DNA from: Verrucomicrobiaceae bacterium
GTDB taxonomy: Bacteria; Verrucomicrobiota; Verrucomicrobiia; Verrucomicrobiales; Verrucomicrobiaceae
Length of the DNA: 64,000 bases
Direction of reading: 5' to 3'
NCBI GenBank assembly: GCA_016795465.1
Contig: JAEUHK010000103.1
Span: forward strand, 38,855 to 102,854
Shown here: positions 49,303 to 58,223 of the stretch, one piece after another
Numbering within the stretch: the first letter of the stretch is position 1
Layout of the letters: each line of letters opens with the position of its first letter
The notes under the pieces: model-generated
The model's input: only the letters and a program-made list of their open reading frames with translations
Told to the model about the DNA's origin: nothing
Database searches by the model: none
Made by a program: the position numbers and the translations under genes

Positions 49303-51626
49303 TATGGGCCTTGAGCCACCCAACGGGAGCGGTAGAAGCGGCGCTGGCCGGGTGGAGGGGTGTCCACAAAGCTGAGGCTGGTATCCGTGGCCAGGGAAGT
49401 GGGTGTGAGAGGTAGCCAGGTTTGCAGATCCGTGGTGTATTCCCATTGGTAAAAGAGGCCGCGGCGGGTGGGGGTGCGCAGGGTGATGGTGCCGTCGAAG
49501 TTCCAGGTCTGGCCGGCGTCGATGGATTCGGTGAGGAGGTCGCCGCTGAAATATTTCAAGGCGAGTGCCCAGGCGTTTTGCCCGGACTTGGAGCCGATGA
49601 CACGGGCCGGGTAATCGTCCTCAGCGGGATGGATGCCGCCCCAGCGGCGGGATTGACCGGCCTGATCGGCCGCGTCATACCAGGTGGCCCATTGAATGAC
49701 GGTGGTCTCGCTGGGGCCGCGTTCGAAGACGAGGAAGTTGTCCTTCTCGGCGACGAAGGTGCCGAGGCCGCCGGGCACATACGGTGTGCCGGTGAGGGTG
49801 GTGAGCACTTCTGCGGCGGCACGGGAAAAGGTGCTGTGGCCGGAGATGTAGCCGGGGAAAGCGGGCGTGTTGAAATTGGCCCGTTGGTAGGGCACCCAGT
49901 CCTCGCCAAACATCCAGCGGACGGTGTTGGTCTGCGTGGTGCGGTCGCCCGGTTCGCTGGGCCAGGATTTGACGACGATTTTGCCGACGTGGTTGCTGCC
50001 GAAGACATTGCTGGCGAGGTCGATGTCCCAAACGAGCTCATGTTTGCCACCGGGAGCGCTGGAGGCATTGGTGATGACCTCGCACACATCGGGGATCAAC
50101 GGGATGCCGTAGGGCGAGTGACCGGGCAGTTGGGAATCGCTGCTCTGGCCCTGGGCGCACAGCCAGCGGATCATGGTGATGGGACGCACGCCTTCGTAGT
50201 AGCGTTTGGCACCCCAGCAGGCGCAGGCGGCATCGTGGGTGCCGGCGGCGAGGGCGAAGTAGGTTTTCACATCCCACTGCAGGTCATCGAGCACCGGGCC
50301 GGTGCCGCCGAGTCGCTTCGAGAAGCTGGGATTGTCCGAGAGTTCATTGGCGAGCACATGCCAGTGACCGGGCGGGGTCTCGGAATCGGGTCCATCAGCC
50401 CAAAACTCCGCCATCACGCGAGCGTAGTCGCCCAGTTTGACGACGTTCGAGGCGTAAGGCAGGCCGGTGGCGGGATTGACGCTGTGCCCGAGGCCTGTGT
50501 CCGCCCCGAGGGCGTTGTTGCCGATGGCACCAGGGGAGATGTCGAGGGTGGCGGAGCTGTTGAGCTGGCTGCTTTTGATCAGCAGTTCGAGAGCGGCATT
50601 TTTGTAAACCGAGTCGGTGGGTGAGGTGAAGGTGGGCGTGGTGACCTTGTAAACCGGCCCGGGGTCCATCCAGGGCAGCGAGGGATTGGAGCGTTGATGG
50701 GCAAAGGGCAGCGTGTTAAGCCAGGTGACGCCGACGTATTGCTGGACGGTGTTGGGCAGCGGGATGCCGTTTTGCGTCACGATGGTGCTGAGGGCGAGCG
50801 GCTGCCAGAGGTTCGGATCGGTGTTCGCGGGGATGCCGCCGATGGTGCCATTGCTGCCGAGCACGATCATGGGCGGCTGCGGGTTCGAGTAGTTGGGATC
50901 GGCGTAGCCGCCGGTCTCGTTCGAGCCATCGGCGAGGCCCCAGGCGATGATGCTGGCGGCGATTCGATTTCCCAAGGCCGAGGGCGTGGTGCCGACGGTG
51001 GTGGTGACATTCGCATCGTAGCCGAGCGAGGCCATTTCGGCGTCGAAGGCATTGTTTATGGCGGTGACGTTCGGGCCGGTCGTGAACCGTGCTTTGAGCA
51101 AACGGTAGGCGGCATAGCTGATGGCCTGTGAGCGTGCCGCGGGCACATCACCGGGCAGCGGGCTGATGCGCTCGTGGTGGATGTAGCCGATGGCGGTGCT
51201 GTCGTAGGCCGCCCAGGCATTGTACATCACCGTGGCGAGGTGGAAGAGGTTTCGCGCATGCTTCGGCGGATGCGGCGTGTCGATGCGGATGGCATTGAGA
51301 AGCACTTCATTCCAGATGCGGGCAATGCTCGGCGTGAACTCCAAAACACGGTAAACCGTGCCGACGGCCGGCTTGACATCCGTGAAGCTGCCGGAGGTGC
51401 TCGTGGCCAGCTTCACATGCCGTGCGGTGTATTGCCAGGTGACCTGATCGACGGAGTCTTCGAGGCGGTAGAGTTTATTAATCGTCTGCGGCCAGGTGAT
51501 GACGTTGTCGCCATTTCCCTGTGGCGTGACCGTGGGGGAGATGACGGTCTGCGCCATGGCTGGCCACGCGATGAACGCCACCAGCAAAACCAGCAGGCGC
51601 AGCGAATGCGATGAATGGGTGGGCAT
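49302..51626 (-). CDS. Secreted vanadium-haloperoxidase/PAP2-like protein
   Basis: A 774-aa exported protein. It has a signal peptide (SLRLLVLLVAFIAWPAMA), a short Ig-like start, then an all-helical PAP2/vanadium-haloperoxidase domain. The conserved core GYISGHSTFSRAAAEVL (vanadate/phosphate-binding Ser-Gly-His) and the later RWGGIHPAEDD (Arg...His) are seen. The C-terminal 80 residues form a beta-domain like that in other secreted PVC proteins (FYQWEYTTDLQTWLPL). Whether it binds vanadate is not shown. It is the last gene of a four-gene exported cluster (9-nt gaps). Confidence 0.85.
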   Translation of the reverse strand: MPTHSSHSLRLLVLLVAFIAWPAMAQTVISPTVTPQGNGDNVITWPQTINKLYRLEDSVDQVTWQYTARHVKLATSTSGSFTDVKPAVGTVYRVLEFTPSIARIWNEVLLNAIRIDTPHPPKHARNLFHLATVMYNAWAAYDSTAIGYIHHERISPLPGDVPAARSQAISYAAYRLLKARFTTGPNVTAINNAFDAEMASLGYDANVTTTVGTTPSALGNRIAASIIAWGLADGSNETGGYADPNYSNPQPPMIVLGSNGTIGGIPANTDPNLWQPLALSTIVTQNGIPLPNTVQQYVGVTWLNTLPFAHQRSNPSLPWMDPGPVYKVTTPTFTSPTDSVYKNAALELLIKSSQLNSSATLDISPGAIGNNALGADTGLGHSVNPATGLPYASNVVKLGDYARVMAEFWADGPDSETPPGHWHVLANELSDNPSFSKRLGGTGPVLDDLQWDVKTYFALAAGTHDAACACWGAKRYYEGVRPITMIRWLCAQGQSSDSQLPGHSPYGIPLIPDVCEVITNASSAPGGKHELVWDIDLASNVFGSNHVGKIVVKSWPSEPGDRTTQTNTVRWMFGEDWVPYQRANFNTPAFPGYISGHSTFSRAAAEVLTTLTGTPYVPGGLGTFVAEKDNFLVFERGPSETTVIQWATWYDAADQAGQSRRWGGIHPAEDDYPARVIGSKSGQNAWALALKYFSGDLLTESIDAGQTWNFDGTITLRTPTRRGLFYQWEYTTDLQTWLPLTPTSLATDTSLSFVDTPPPGQRRFYRSRWVAQGP

Positions 51627-51635
51627 AAAAAGATC

Positions 51636-52289
51636 TCAAAGCGCCGTCACGCGGCGACGTCGCGGCAACAGGCAGGCCGCGGCGAGCAGCAGCAAGGCAC
51701 TGCCGGGCTCTGGCACGGCGGAGAGGCGGAGTTGGTCGGAGGTCGTGATGCCGCCGGTGGTGCTGCCACGGATGATCGAGTTCACTTCAAAGGTGGCGAG
51801 CGTCTCGGAGCCGAGGCCGTTGGGGAAATTCCATCCGCTGGTGGCCGTGAAGATGCCCCATTCGGTGGAGAGGGCGGGATTGGCATCGTTGAAAACCCAG
51901 GCGTAGAGCTGCGTGCCAGTGGTGAGGTAGGTCGATTCGATGTTGGCGATCTGGCCGAGCACATTGCCGCTGCCGATGACGCTGTTGATGATGAGATTTT
52001 GGGCGCTGTTACCGGCCTGCGTGACGGTGCCGGCATTCGGGAAGGCTTCACCCAGCGGCGTGAAGAGCGATTCGACGAGGCCGTAGTCATTGCTGGTTTG
52101 CAGCATGCTGAGGTTCAGGCCGGCCACGTTGAAGACACCGATGCGAATGACCGCGCCATTCACGAGCAGCGAGCCGCCGCTGGTGGCAAATTTGGGCCCG
52201 TTGTTGCTGCTCAGCGAGATGGAAACCGTCGCCGCGTGAGCAGGAAGGCCCAGCAGCAGGGCGAGGAAGAGAAGGACGAGAGCTTTCAT
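51636..52289 (-). CDS. PEP-CTERM sorting-signal protein
   Basis: A 217-aa exported protein with a signal peptide (MKALVLLFLALLLGLPAHA), a beta-rich middle (VSISLSSNNGPKFATSGGSL), and a C-terminal PEP-CTERM signal: a VPEPGSALLLLAAACLL helix followed by PRRRR. This implies an exosortase elsewhere in the genome that processes it. The middle region is related to that of the next gene upstream. Confidence 0.85.
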   Translation of the reverse strand: MKALVLLFLALLLGLPAHAATVSISLSSNNGPKFATSGGSLLVNGAVIRIGVFNVAGLNLSMLQTSNDYGLVESLFTPLGEAFPNAGTVTQAGNSAQNLIINSVIGSGNVLGQIANIESTYLTTGTQLYAWVFNDANPALSTEWGIFTATSGWNFPNGLGSETLATFEVNSIIRGSTTGGITTSDQLRLSAVPEPGSALLLLAAACLLPRRRRVTAL

Positions 52290-52298
52290 GGAGCGGAA

Positions 52299-53225
52299 TC
52301 AGGGGACAGGTTCAAAGCGCACCCGCCAGAAGCAGGGCGTGGCGGTGCTGGCAGTGGATTCGAGCGTGTCGAAATCCGCGTCGCTCGCGGTGACGGCGGC
52401 GCTCGCGGGCTGCCAGGTCTTCAAATCGGTGGAGCACTCGGCGATGAGCGTCACGCCTGGCAGGTTGCGAGGGCGTTTGAAGCGGAAAGTGAAGGCGCCG
52501 CCGGTCGGCGAAGTGAGTTCCGTGCGGGGCTCGCTGCGAGCAGCGGGATTCAGCTTCCACGCATACTCGGCGAGGTTTGCCACACCGTCGCCATCGGGAT
52601 CGGCGGAGGCATGGGTGACATTCGCGGGAGCACCGAGGCTATAGTTTTGCCAGGTCCAGTTCCCGTAAGTCGAGGGCACATCGATGAGGCGGAGCTGCCC
52701 GGCATTTGTGGTGCCTTGCAGCACCTGCACAGCGCTGGTGGTGCTCAGCGTGCGATTGCCCAGCGCCGGTGGTGCGGTCCATTCCGCAGCGGTGAAAAGG
52801 CCCCACTGCGTGGCTTGATCGGGATTCGAGTGGTTGAAGACCCACACATAGAGCCGCGTGTCCGGCGGCAGGTAGGAGGCGTCGATGCCGGCGATGGAGC
52901 CAAAGATGTCTCCCGCGGCTGGAAAGCCGTTCGCCCGCAGCACGCTGCCCGCTCCGGCGGCCTGCGAGGCACTGCCGGCACCGATGAGACCTTCCGCGAG
53001 CGGTTTGAAGACCGATTTCAGCCAGGCGTAGTCTCCCTGGCTGTTCAGCACGGCATCGCGAGTGGCCGCGGGAAGCTCAAACGTGCCGAGACGCACCGCG
53101 CAGCCCGCGGGAAGCAGAGAGCCGGATTTCGTGGCAAAACGGCTGCCACCCACGCTGCTGAGCGTGATCGTGCCTGCCTGCACCGAGGCCGCCAAAAGAG
53201 TGAAAAGCAGAAAAAGACGTTTCAT
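52299..53225 (-). CDS. Secreted beta-rich protein, paralog of the PEP-CTERM gene
   Basis: A 308-aa exported protein (signal peptide MKRLFLLFTLLAASVQA). Its first 150 residues share the pattern of the PEP-CTERM protein (TITLSSVGGSRFATKSGSLL). The C-terminal part is a beta-sandwich (FRFKRPRNLPGVTLIAECSTDLKTWQP), similar to the one at the end of the haloperoxidase-like protein. There is no PEP-CTERM signal. The function is unknown. Confidence 0.7.
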   Translation of the reverse strand: MKRLFLLFTLLAASVQAGTITLSSVGGSRFATKSGSLLPAGCAVRLGTFELPAATRDAVLNSQGDYAWLKSVFKPLAEGLIGAGSASQAAGAGSVLRANGFPAAGDIFGSIAGIDASYLPPDTRLYVWVFNHSNPDQATQWGLFTAAEWTAPPALGNRTLSTTSAVQVLQGTTNAGQLRLIDVPSTYGNWTWQNYSLGAPANVTHASADPDGDGVANLAEYAWKLNPAARSEPRTELTSPTGGAFTFRFKRPRNLPGVTLIAECSTDLKTWQPASAAVTASDADFDTLESTASTATPCFWRVRFEPVP

Positions 53226-53234
53226 GGCGGCAAA

Positions 53235-54206
53235 TCACGGGGTGACGCTCACCGGGGCGAGCTCGACTTTTTTGGCGGTGTTCACATTGATGACCACACC
53301 GGCTCCTGCGTCCACGGTGACGACATCTCCATCGCCGCCGGTGCCGCTGTTGATGAGGCTCGTGCCGGTGCTGAGGTAGGTGGCGCTCTGCGAGAGCGGA
53401 CCGGGCGTCAGCGTGACGAGCGAGTCGTTGAAGGCCTCCATGCTCGTGGCGATGCCCATCGAGCCCAGCGTGGTCGTGGAGCCGCCGAGCGGGTTCATCG
53501 AGCCGATGATGTTCGGCGCATTGGCACTCACGCGGATCTTCGTGGGCGTCGTTTTCAGGTGGCAAACCTCGCCCATGCCAAAGGTGACCGTCAGCGGGCT
53601 GCCGAGCTGCACCACAAAGCCCTGGCCCGGCCGGATGATGGCATTGCTGGCGTCATCGCCCAGCACGTTGATCCACTGGCTGGTGCCATTGTTGAAGAAA
53701 TAGGTCGTTTGCAGCCCCGTCGAGCCCAGCAGGCTGATCGTATCGCCGAACGGCACAAACCCGCCGCCCGTCGGCAGGAGCCCGGCGAGCGTGTTGTGCT
53801 TCCGCACGATGAAAGTCATCCCGCTGGTCAGCCCGGCCTCTGCGGGATTGATGTCGAGCGTGAGCGTGTCTGTCGTGTTGGAGAGGATGTCAATGGCCAG
53901 CCCGGCGCAGGAGCCGGACTGCGGCTCGGCGTAGTGCAGATTGAACTCGCCCGCCGTCCATCCCGGGGCGGAAAACTGCACCTGGGCCTTGCCGCTGCCA
54001 TTCGTGGTCACGTTCACACAGGCTGCCTCGTAGCTGTTGGCCGTCACGAGGCCGCAAACCCACGCGGAATTGCCCGCCGGAATGCTCACATTATAGAAAC
54101 CGACGATCGACGAGGTGGCCGCACGTAGCGACGAGGGCAGCGTCGCCAGCACCAGCAAGGGGCAAAGCAGCAGCGGGCACAAAAAACGGCATCTCAAGGG
54201 GTGCAT
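53235..54206 (-). CDS. Secreted protein of unknown function, first of the exported cluster
   Basis: A 323-aa protein with a long signal peptide (MHPLRCRFLCPLLLCPLLVL, to about residue 35) and a beta-rich mature part (GFYNVSIPAGNSAWVCGLVT, repeats of LTLDINPAEAG). The ATG at 54206 places the signal peptide correctly; the frame extends upstream to 54332 but without a signal. The AT-rich 150 nt between this gene and the sigma factor upstream probably holds its own promoter. Confidence 0.65.
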   Translation of the reverse strand: MHPLRCRFLCPLLLCPLLVLATLPSSLRAATSSIVGFYNVSIPAGNSAWVCGLVTANSYEAACVNVTTNGSGKAQVQFSAPGWTAGEFNLHYAEPQSGSCAGLAIDILSNTTDTLTLDINPAEAGLTSGMTFIVRKHNTLAGLLPTGGGFVPFGDTISLLGSTGLQTTYFFNNGTSQWINVLGDDASNAIIRPGQGFVVQLGSPLTVTFGMGEVCHLKTTPTKIRVSANAPNIIGSMNPLGGSTTTLGSMGIATSMEAFNDSLVTLTPGPLSQSATYLSTGTSLINSGTGGDGDVVTVDAGAGVVINVNTAKKVELAPVSVTP

Positions 54207-54362
54207 GAGTCGGGAAATTAGTTCAGCAGTGTTTAATTTTAACGCAACCCTCAATAACTGTATAGATTTAAATGCAATTTCCATAGTGAGAATCTTGGGC
54301 ATAGCTCCGCCGGTTGTGTGAAAGGCGGGCAAAAAGGTCTGCTTTCCGTGGGTTGACCGGCT

Positions 54363-55001
54363 TTAGACCAGCGCCGCACAGAGCAGGCGGGCCGCGTCCT
54401 CCGTGTTCGTGCCGAGTTGCTCGCGAATGAAATCCCGCAGGCGGCGGCGGGCACGGCAGAGCGCCACGCGGAGAGCCCCGCTTTGTGCCTCCTGCTGCGG
54501 AGTCTTGTCCACCAGATCGCTTTCGAGTCGCTGCCACACCTCGCGGCGGCCGCTGGCGCAGAGTTCGTGGTTCATGCGCTCCAGCGCCTTCTCCAAGACC
54601 TCCCGCGCCCAATCGCGATCCTGCTCGCGGTCCGGCGTGGCATGCTCATCCGCCACATCAATGGGCTGGCCTTCATCGTCGTGCAGCGAAAAGCACACGC
54701 AGCCGCCTCCGCGACGTTGCCGCGTGCGGAACTGCCAGCGCTTGATCAGCAGCGTGCGCATGCGGGCCAGCAGGAAGGCCGATTGCTCGCCATTGTCCGG
54801 GATGGACGCGGCGCGTTCCATCTGCCCCTGCGCCACCAATTTGGCGAAAAGCTCCTGCGCCGCGTCCTCGGCATCATGCGCCTCACAGCCGCGTGCCCGT
54901 GCAAAAGCACACAACGAGGCAAAATGACGGCGGTAGAGCGTGGCACCGGCGGAGCTGTCATGCGTGGTGGAGGTGGCGGCGGGGATTTCGATGGCGTTCA
55001 T
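54363..55001 (-). CDS. ECF-type RNA polymerase sigma factor
   Basis: A 212-aa sigma factor: region 2 around YRRHFASLCAFARARGCEAHDAEDAAQELFAKLV and region 4 near QQEAQSGALRVALCRARRRLRDFIREQL. The start at 55001 (MNAIEIPAAT) is used; a longer frame upstream is non-conserved. It lies upstream of the four exported genes on the same strand and 124 nt from a divergent histidine kinase. It may direct the exported cluster. Confidence 0.8.
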   Translation of the reverse strand: MNAIEIPAATSTTHDSSAGATLYRRHFASLCAFARARGCEAHDAEDAAQELFAKLVAQGQMERAASIPDNGEQSAFLLARMRTLLIKRWQFRTRQRRGGGCVCFSLHDDEGQPIDVADEHATPDREQDRDWAREVLEKALERMNHELCASGRREVWQRLESDLVDKTPQQEAQSGALRVALCRARRRLRDFIREQLGTNTEDAARLLCAALV

Positions 55002-55125
55002 GGCGAGGGAGGGGTGGTTGACTGCCGGAATGAGAAACCCGCCGCATGACAGCAGCCCGCCGTCGATCATTAAAAGGAATTTATCTGCGTGCATGGCCGC
55101 GCCGCTGGCGTGAAACTCCGCGCCG

Positions 55126-56691
55126 ATGAGCCAACCGGCCTCCACCCGCAGCTTTCGCGTGCGCCTTGCCCTGCAGACGATCTTCGTCGCGGGCTCGCTC
55201 GTGGCCGCGTTTGGCGCGGCGGCCTGGTGGTATGCCAGCGGCGTGCTCGAGCGCAGCGTGGATGCCCGCATCACCGCGCAGGCGCAGCGCATGTGGAACC
55301 GCGTCGATCCCCGCACCACCGTGGAGGAGTTTCAGGCCATCAGCGACGCCGTCTTCGCGCCCGCCGGTGGCGAGGCGCCCATCGTCATGGTCGTCAAAGA
55401 GCACGCCCAGGGCACCACCATTTTCAGCACGCAGGGAGCACCGGACGATCTCGATGCCTACTTCCGCAGCAGTTTTCCCACCGACGAGGAACTACGCAAT
55501 GCCCCGCCCGCTCCCGCCGACAATCCACCGCCGCCCGAGGCACGCGATGACGACTTCGGCGAGCTGCTCGGCCTGCCAAGGCTGGAACCGAGACCCCCGC
55601 ATGGGCAGGGTCAACGCGGCCGCGCCACCCGCTTCCGCCCGCAGATGCCCATGGTGCGTGATCCCGTCATGTTCACCGCCCGTTCCCGCGGCGTGGACTG
55701 GCGCTGGGGAGCCTTCAGCAATCCGCACTACACCATGTTCGTCGGCCTCTCCCTGCGTGAATTTTATGCCGACGTGAACCGCATGGGCACCTGGTATGCC
55801 GGCGCGGCCGTCGTCGCTCTCGCCCTCGCTGGTCTCGCTGCCTTGTGGACCTCCAAACGAGCCATGAAACCGCTCGAACGCGTCGTCACCACCGCCCAGC
55901 GCCTCACCGCCAGCGACCTCGCCGAGCGCATCCCTTTGAGCCGCGATGACGACCGCGAGTTCGCGCAGCTCATCGCCGTGCTCAACGAGATGATGCAACG
56001 CCTTGAGGGCAGCTTTCAGCAGGCCGTGCGCTTCACCGCCGATGCCTCCCACGAGTTAAAGACGCCCCTCGCCGTCATGCTCGCCAGCCTCGATGACGCC
56101 CTGCGCCACACCACGCCCGGCAGCGCCGAGCACGAGCGCTTTGCCAGCCTGTTTGAAGAAGCCACGCGACTCAAAACCATCACGCAGAGCCTGCTCCTCC
56201 TCTCCCAAGCCGACGCGGGCCGCCTGCCCACACGTCCCGAAACCTACGACCTCAGCGCTGACCTCTCCCGCCTCATCGAAGATGGCGAAATCCTCTGCGA
56301 AGCCGCCGAGCTCACGCTGCATCACGAGATCGAATCGGGCATCCACGTGCATGCCGACCGCGCCCTGCTGCGCCAGGTCTTCCAAAACCTCCTCAGCAAC
56401 GCCATCAAATACAACCGCCCCGCAGGCACCGTGCGTCTCAGCCTCACCCGCGAGGCAGGCGAGGCCGTCTTCACCATCCACAACACCGGCGTCGCTATCC
56501 CCGCCGAGATCCAGCCTCGCCTCTTCGAACGCTTCTTCCGTGGTGACAAAGCCCACAACCGTCAAACCGACGGCTTCGGCCTCGGCCTCAACATCGCCGC
56601 CGAATTCGCCCGCGCCAACCACGCCACCTTGAAGCTCGTGAGCTCTAGCGATGACCAAACCACCTTCGAAGTGCGACTCGCGGCGGTATGA
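55126..56691 (+). CDS. Sensor histidine kinase (HAMP, CusS-like)
   Basis: A 521-aa kinase: helices at about 12-40 and 220-242, HAMP linker (ALWTSKRAMKPLERVVTTAQRLTASDLAERIPL), H-box SHELKTPLAVMLASLD, N-box NLLSNAIKYN, a G1 box that lacks the usual DxGxG (here HNTGVAIPAE), F-box LFERFFRGD and G2 GFGLGLNIA. There is no response regulator beside it, so it is an orphan; the divergent sigma factor is the nearest regulator. It overlaps the next gene by 4 nt. Confidence 0.88.
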   Translation: MSQPASTRSFRVRLALQTIFVAGSLVAAFGAAAWWYASGVLERSVDARITAQAQRMWNRVDPRTTVEEFQAISDAVFAPAGGEAPIVMVVKEHAQGTTIFSTQGAPDDLDAYFRSSFPTDEELRNAPPAPADNPPPPEARDDDFGELLGLPRLEPRPPHGQGQRGRATRFRPQMPMVRDPVMFTARSRGVDWRWGAFSNPHYTMFVGLSLREFYADVNRMGTWYAGAAVVALALAGLAALWTSKRAMKPLERVVTTAQRLTASDLAERIPLSRDDDREFAQLIAVLNEMMQRLEGSFQQAVRFTADASHELKTPLAVMLASLDDALRHTTPGSAEHERFASLFEEATRLKTITQSLLLLSQADAGRLPTRPETYDLSADLSRLIEDGEILCEAAELTLHHEIESGIHVHADRALLRQVFQNLLSNAIKYNRPAGTVRLSLTREAGEAVFTIHNTGVAIPAEIQPRLFERFFRGDKAHNRQTDGFGLGLNIAAEFARANHATLKLVSSSDDQTTFEVRLAAV

Positions 56692-57422
56692 AAGACGACT
56701 CCTTCTGGTTTGCTGTCTCGCTGCGGTTCAGTGGCGAGGGTTTTGATCCGCGAGAGGTGGAAGCCATGCTTGGTCTGAAACCAAGACATCTCCGGATCAA
56801 AGGAGAATCGAGCGTCAAAGCCTCTCCGCCTTCTCCGGTCAATCTTTGGAGTTATCGTGTGCCAGCATCGCCCGAAACAGGCTTCGATGCTCAGATTCAC
56901 CTGCTTTTCGCCAGTTTGAAGGAACGCATGCACCACCTCATCGAACTCGCACGACGTCCTCAGGTGAACGCTGAGTTATTCTGTGGTTTTGGAGCATCGG
57001 GTCGTGGTGGCGGAGACACGATTCATCCGGACACCTTGCAGGCCATCGCTGCCGCGGGACTTCGGTTGACCTTGGATTTGTATCCAGCCAAACCCTCTGC
57101 CGATCTCTGCGGTGAATCCGAGGCGGCCATGCACCAAGAAGACGACAGCATCATCGAGCATCCCATCGGCCCCGAGCTCGATCTGCACACCTTTCGTCCG
57201 AATGAAATCGGCAGCCTCATTCCCGAGTATCTCGCGGAATGCCGCCAGCGCGGCATCCTGCGTGTGCGGATCATCCATGGCAAAGGCACCGGCACGTTGC
57301 GCACAAGCGTTCACGCCATCCTCGCGAAGCTTCCCAAGGTCCAGCAAGTCATCTACCCCGCCGATGAATCCAGCGGCTCCTGGGGCGCGACGTGGGTGAT
57401 CTTGAGTCCCGATGATCGCTGA
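56688..57422 (+). CDS. DUF4279 plus Smr-domain fusion protein
   Basis: A 244-aa protein. The N-terminal half (about residues 1-140) looks like a DUF4279-type domain: FWFAVSLRFSGEGFDPREVE, LWSYRVPASPETGFDAQI, CGFGASGRGGGDTIHP and LRLTLDLYP. The C-terminal part is a complete Smr nuclease-like domain: LDLHTFRPNEIGSLIPEYL and GILRVRIIHGKGTGTLR with the conserved HGKG. The Smr domain of MutS2/SmrA acts on DNA or RNA. Fusion to DUF4279 is not an arrangement I recognise. The start overlaps the kinase stop by 4 nt. Confidence 0.75.
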   Translation: MKDDSFWFAVSLRFSGEGFDPREVEAMLGLKPRHLRIKGESSVKASPPSPVNLWSYRVPASPETGFDAQIHLLFASLKERMHHLIELARRPQVNAELFCGFGASGRGGGDTIHPDTLQAIAAAGLRLTLDLYPAKPSADLCGESEAAMHQEDDSIIEHPIGPELDLHTFRPNEIGSLIPEYLAECRQRGILRVRIIHGKGTGTLRTSVHAILAKLPKVQQVIYPADESSGSWGATWVILSPDDR

Positions 57423-57470
57423 GTCATGACGATGCAGTTGGACTGAGGCACACGCGGCAGCGTCCTGGAG

Positions 57471-57553
57471 TGCTCCAGCCCTCTGGAGCTTTTCGCATAG
57501 CTGGAGACGTTCGAAAGCGCCGGAGGTCCGGCGCACTCCAGGACGCTATCGCG
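57471..57553. repeat. 83-bp dispersed palindromic repeat, copy 2
   Basis: Same length and layout as the element at 12263-12345, about ten mismatches. It contains GCGCCGGAGGTCCGGCGC as the inner palindrome. It lies between convergent genes, where it could end transcription from both sides. Confidence 0.85.
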
Positions 57554-57571
57554 ACATTTGAGCCTTGGACC

Positions 57572-58072
57572 TCACTCCCATTTCGCATTCGTCCACACGC
57601 GGGGCTTGTCGTTCTCCAGTTTGTCGAGGTCGAGCGGCGTGGCGGACTTCACTTCGACACTTTGACCGCGCACATCAAGGCGCAAAGCACCGGCGAGATG
57701 TTCTTTGTCCAGCCAGTAACGCAGGCGCAGGTCCGTCGAGGCTTTTTCAGGCACCATCGGCGGGCGTTCGGTCGGCAGAATGAAAGGCGGCACCTCTTTG
57801 CCATCAGCCGTGAGCAGGCGCACATCGGGCGGCTGCATGAAAAGCGGTCGCGGCGCGGTGTTGCGGAAGCGAAACTCGATGTCGAGCCGCGCATTGCCAA
57901 AATCCCGCGTCAGCGTGCAGCGCTGGATGCGCAGCGGCGCGTCCTCCCCGGTCGTGGCGGCGATCTCCGCGGCATCGGTGGCATACGGCTCCGGCTCGCG
58001 CAGCGCCCACCAGGCGGCCACGCCGCTGGCGAGAATGAGGAACCAGACTTCAGGACGGGAGAAAAAGCGCAT
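57572..58072 (-). CDS. Membrane-anchored protein of unknown function
   Basis: A 166-aa protein with an N-terminal anchor helix (RPEVWFLILASGVAAWWAL) and a beta-rich periplasmic part (TRDFGNARLDIEFRFRNTAPRPLFMQPPDVRLL, LRLDVRGQSVEVKSATPLDLD). Family not recognised. A single gene, divergent from fabF. Confidence 0.65.
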   Translation of the reverse strand: MRFFSRPEVWFLILASGVAAWWALREPEPYATDAAEIAATTGEDAPLRIQRCTLTRDFGNARLDIEFRFRNTAPRPLFMQPPDVRLLTADGKEVPPFILPTERPPMVPEKASTDLRLRYWLDKEHLAGALRLDVRGQSVEVKSATPLDLDKLENDKPRVWTNAKWE

Positions 58073-58223
58073 GGAAGGAGGAAAAAGACCACGCCATTCA
58101 AATCAGGCCGCAGGTGGAAAGCAAGGAACGATGCCCGGAAGGCTGCGGAGAGCCTTTTCCCTTGCCCCGCCATGCATTCCGTGTTCTCTCGCCCTCCAAA
58201 TCAACCCCCCACAGAACACACAC

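Noticed and set aside
51615..54128. An 837-codon plus-strand frame over the exported cluster
   Set aside because: It runs antisense through three genes that have signal peptides, domains and consistent 9-nt spacing.
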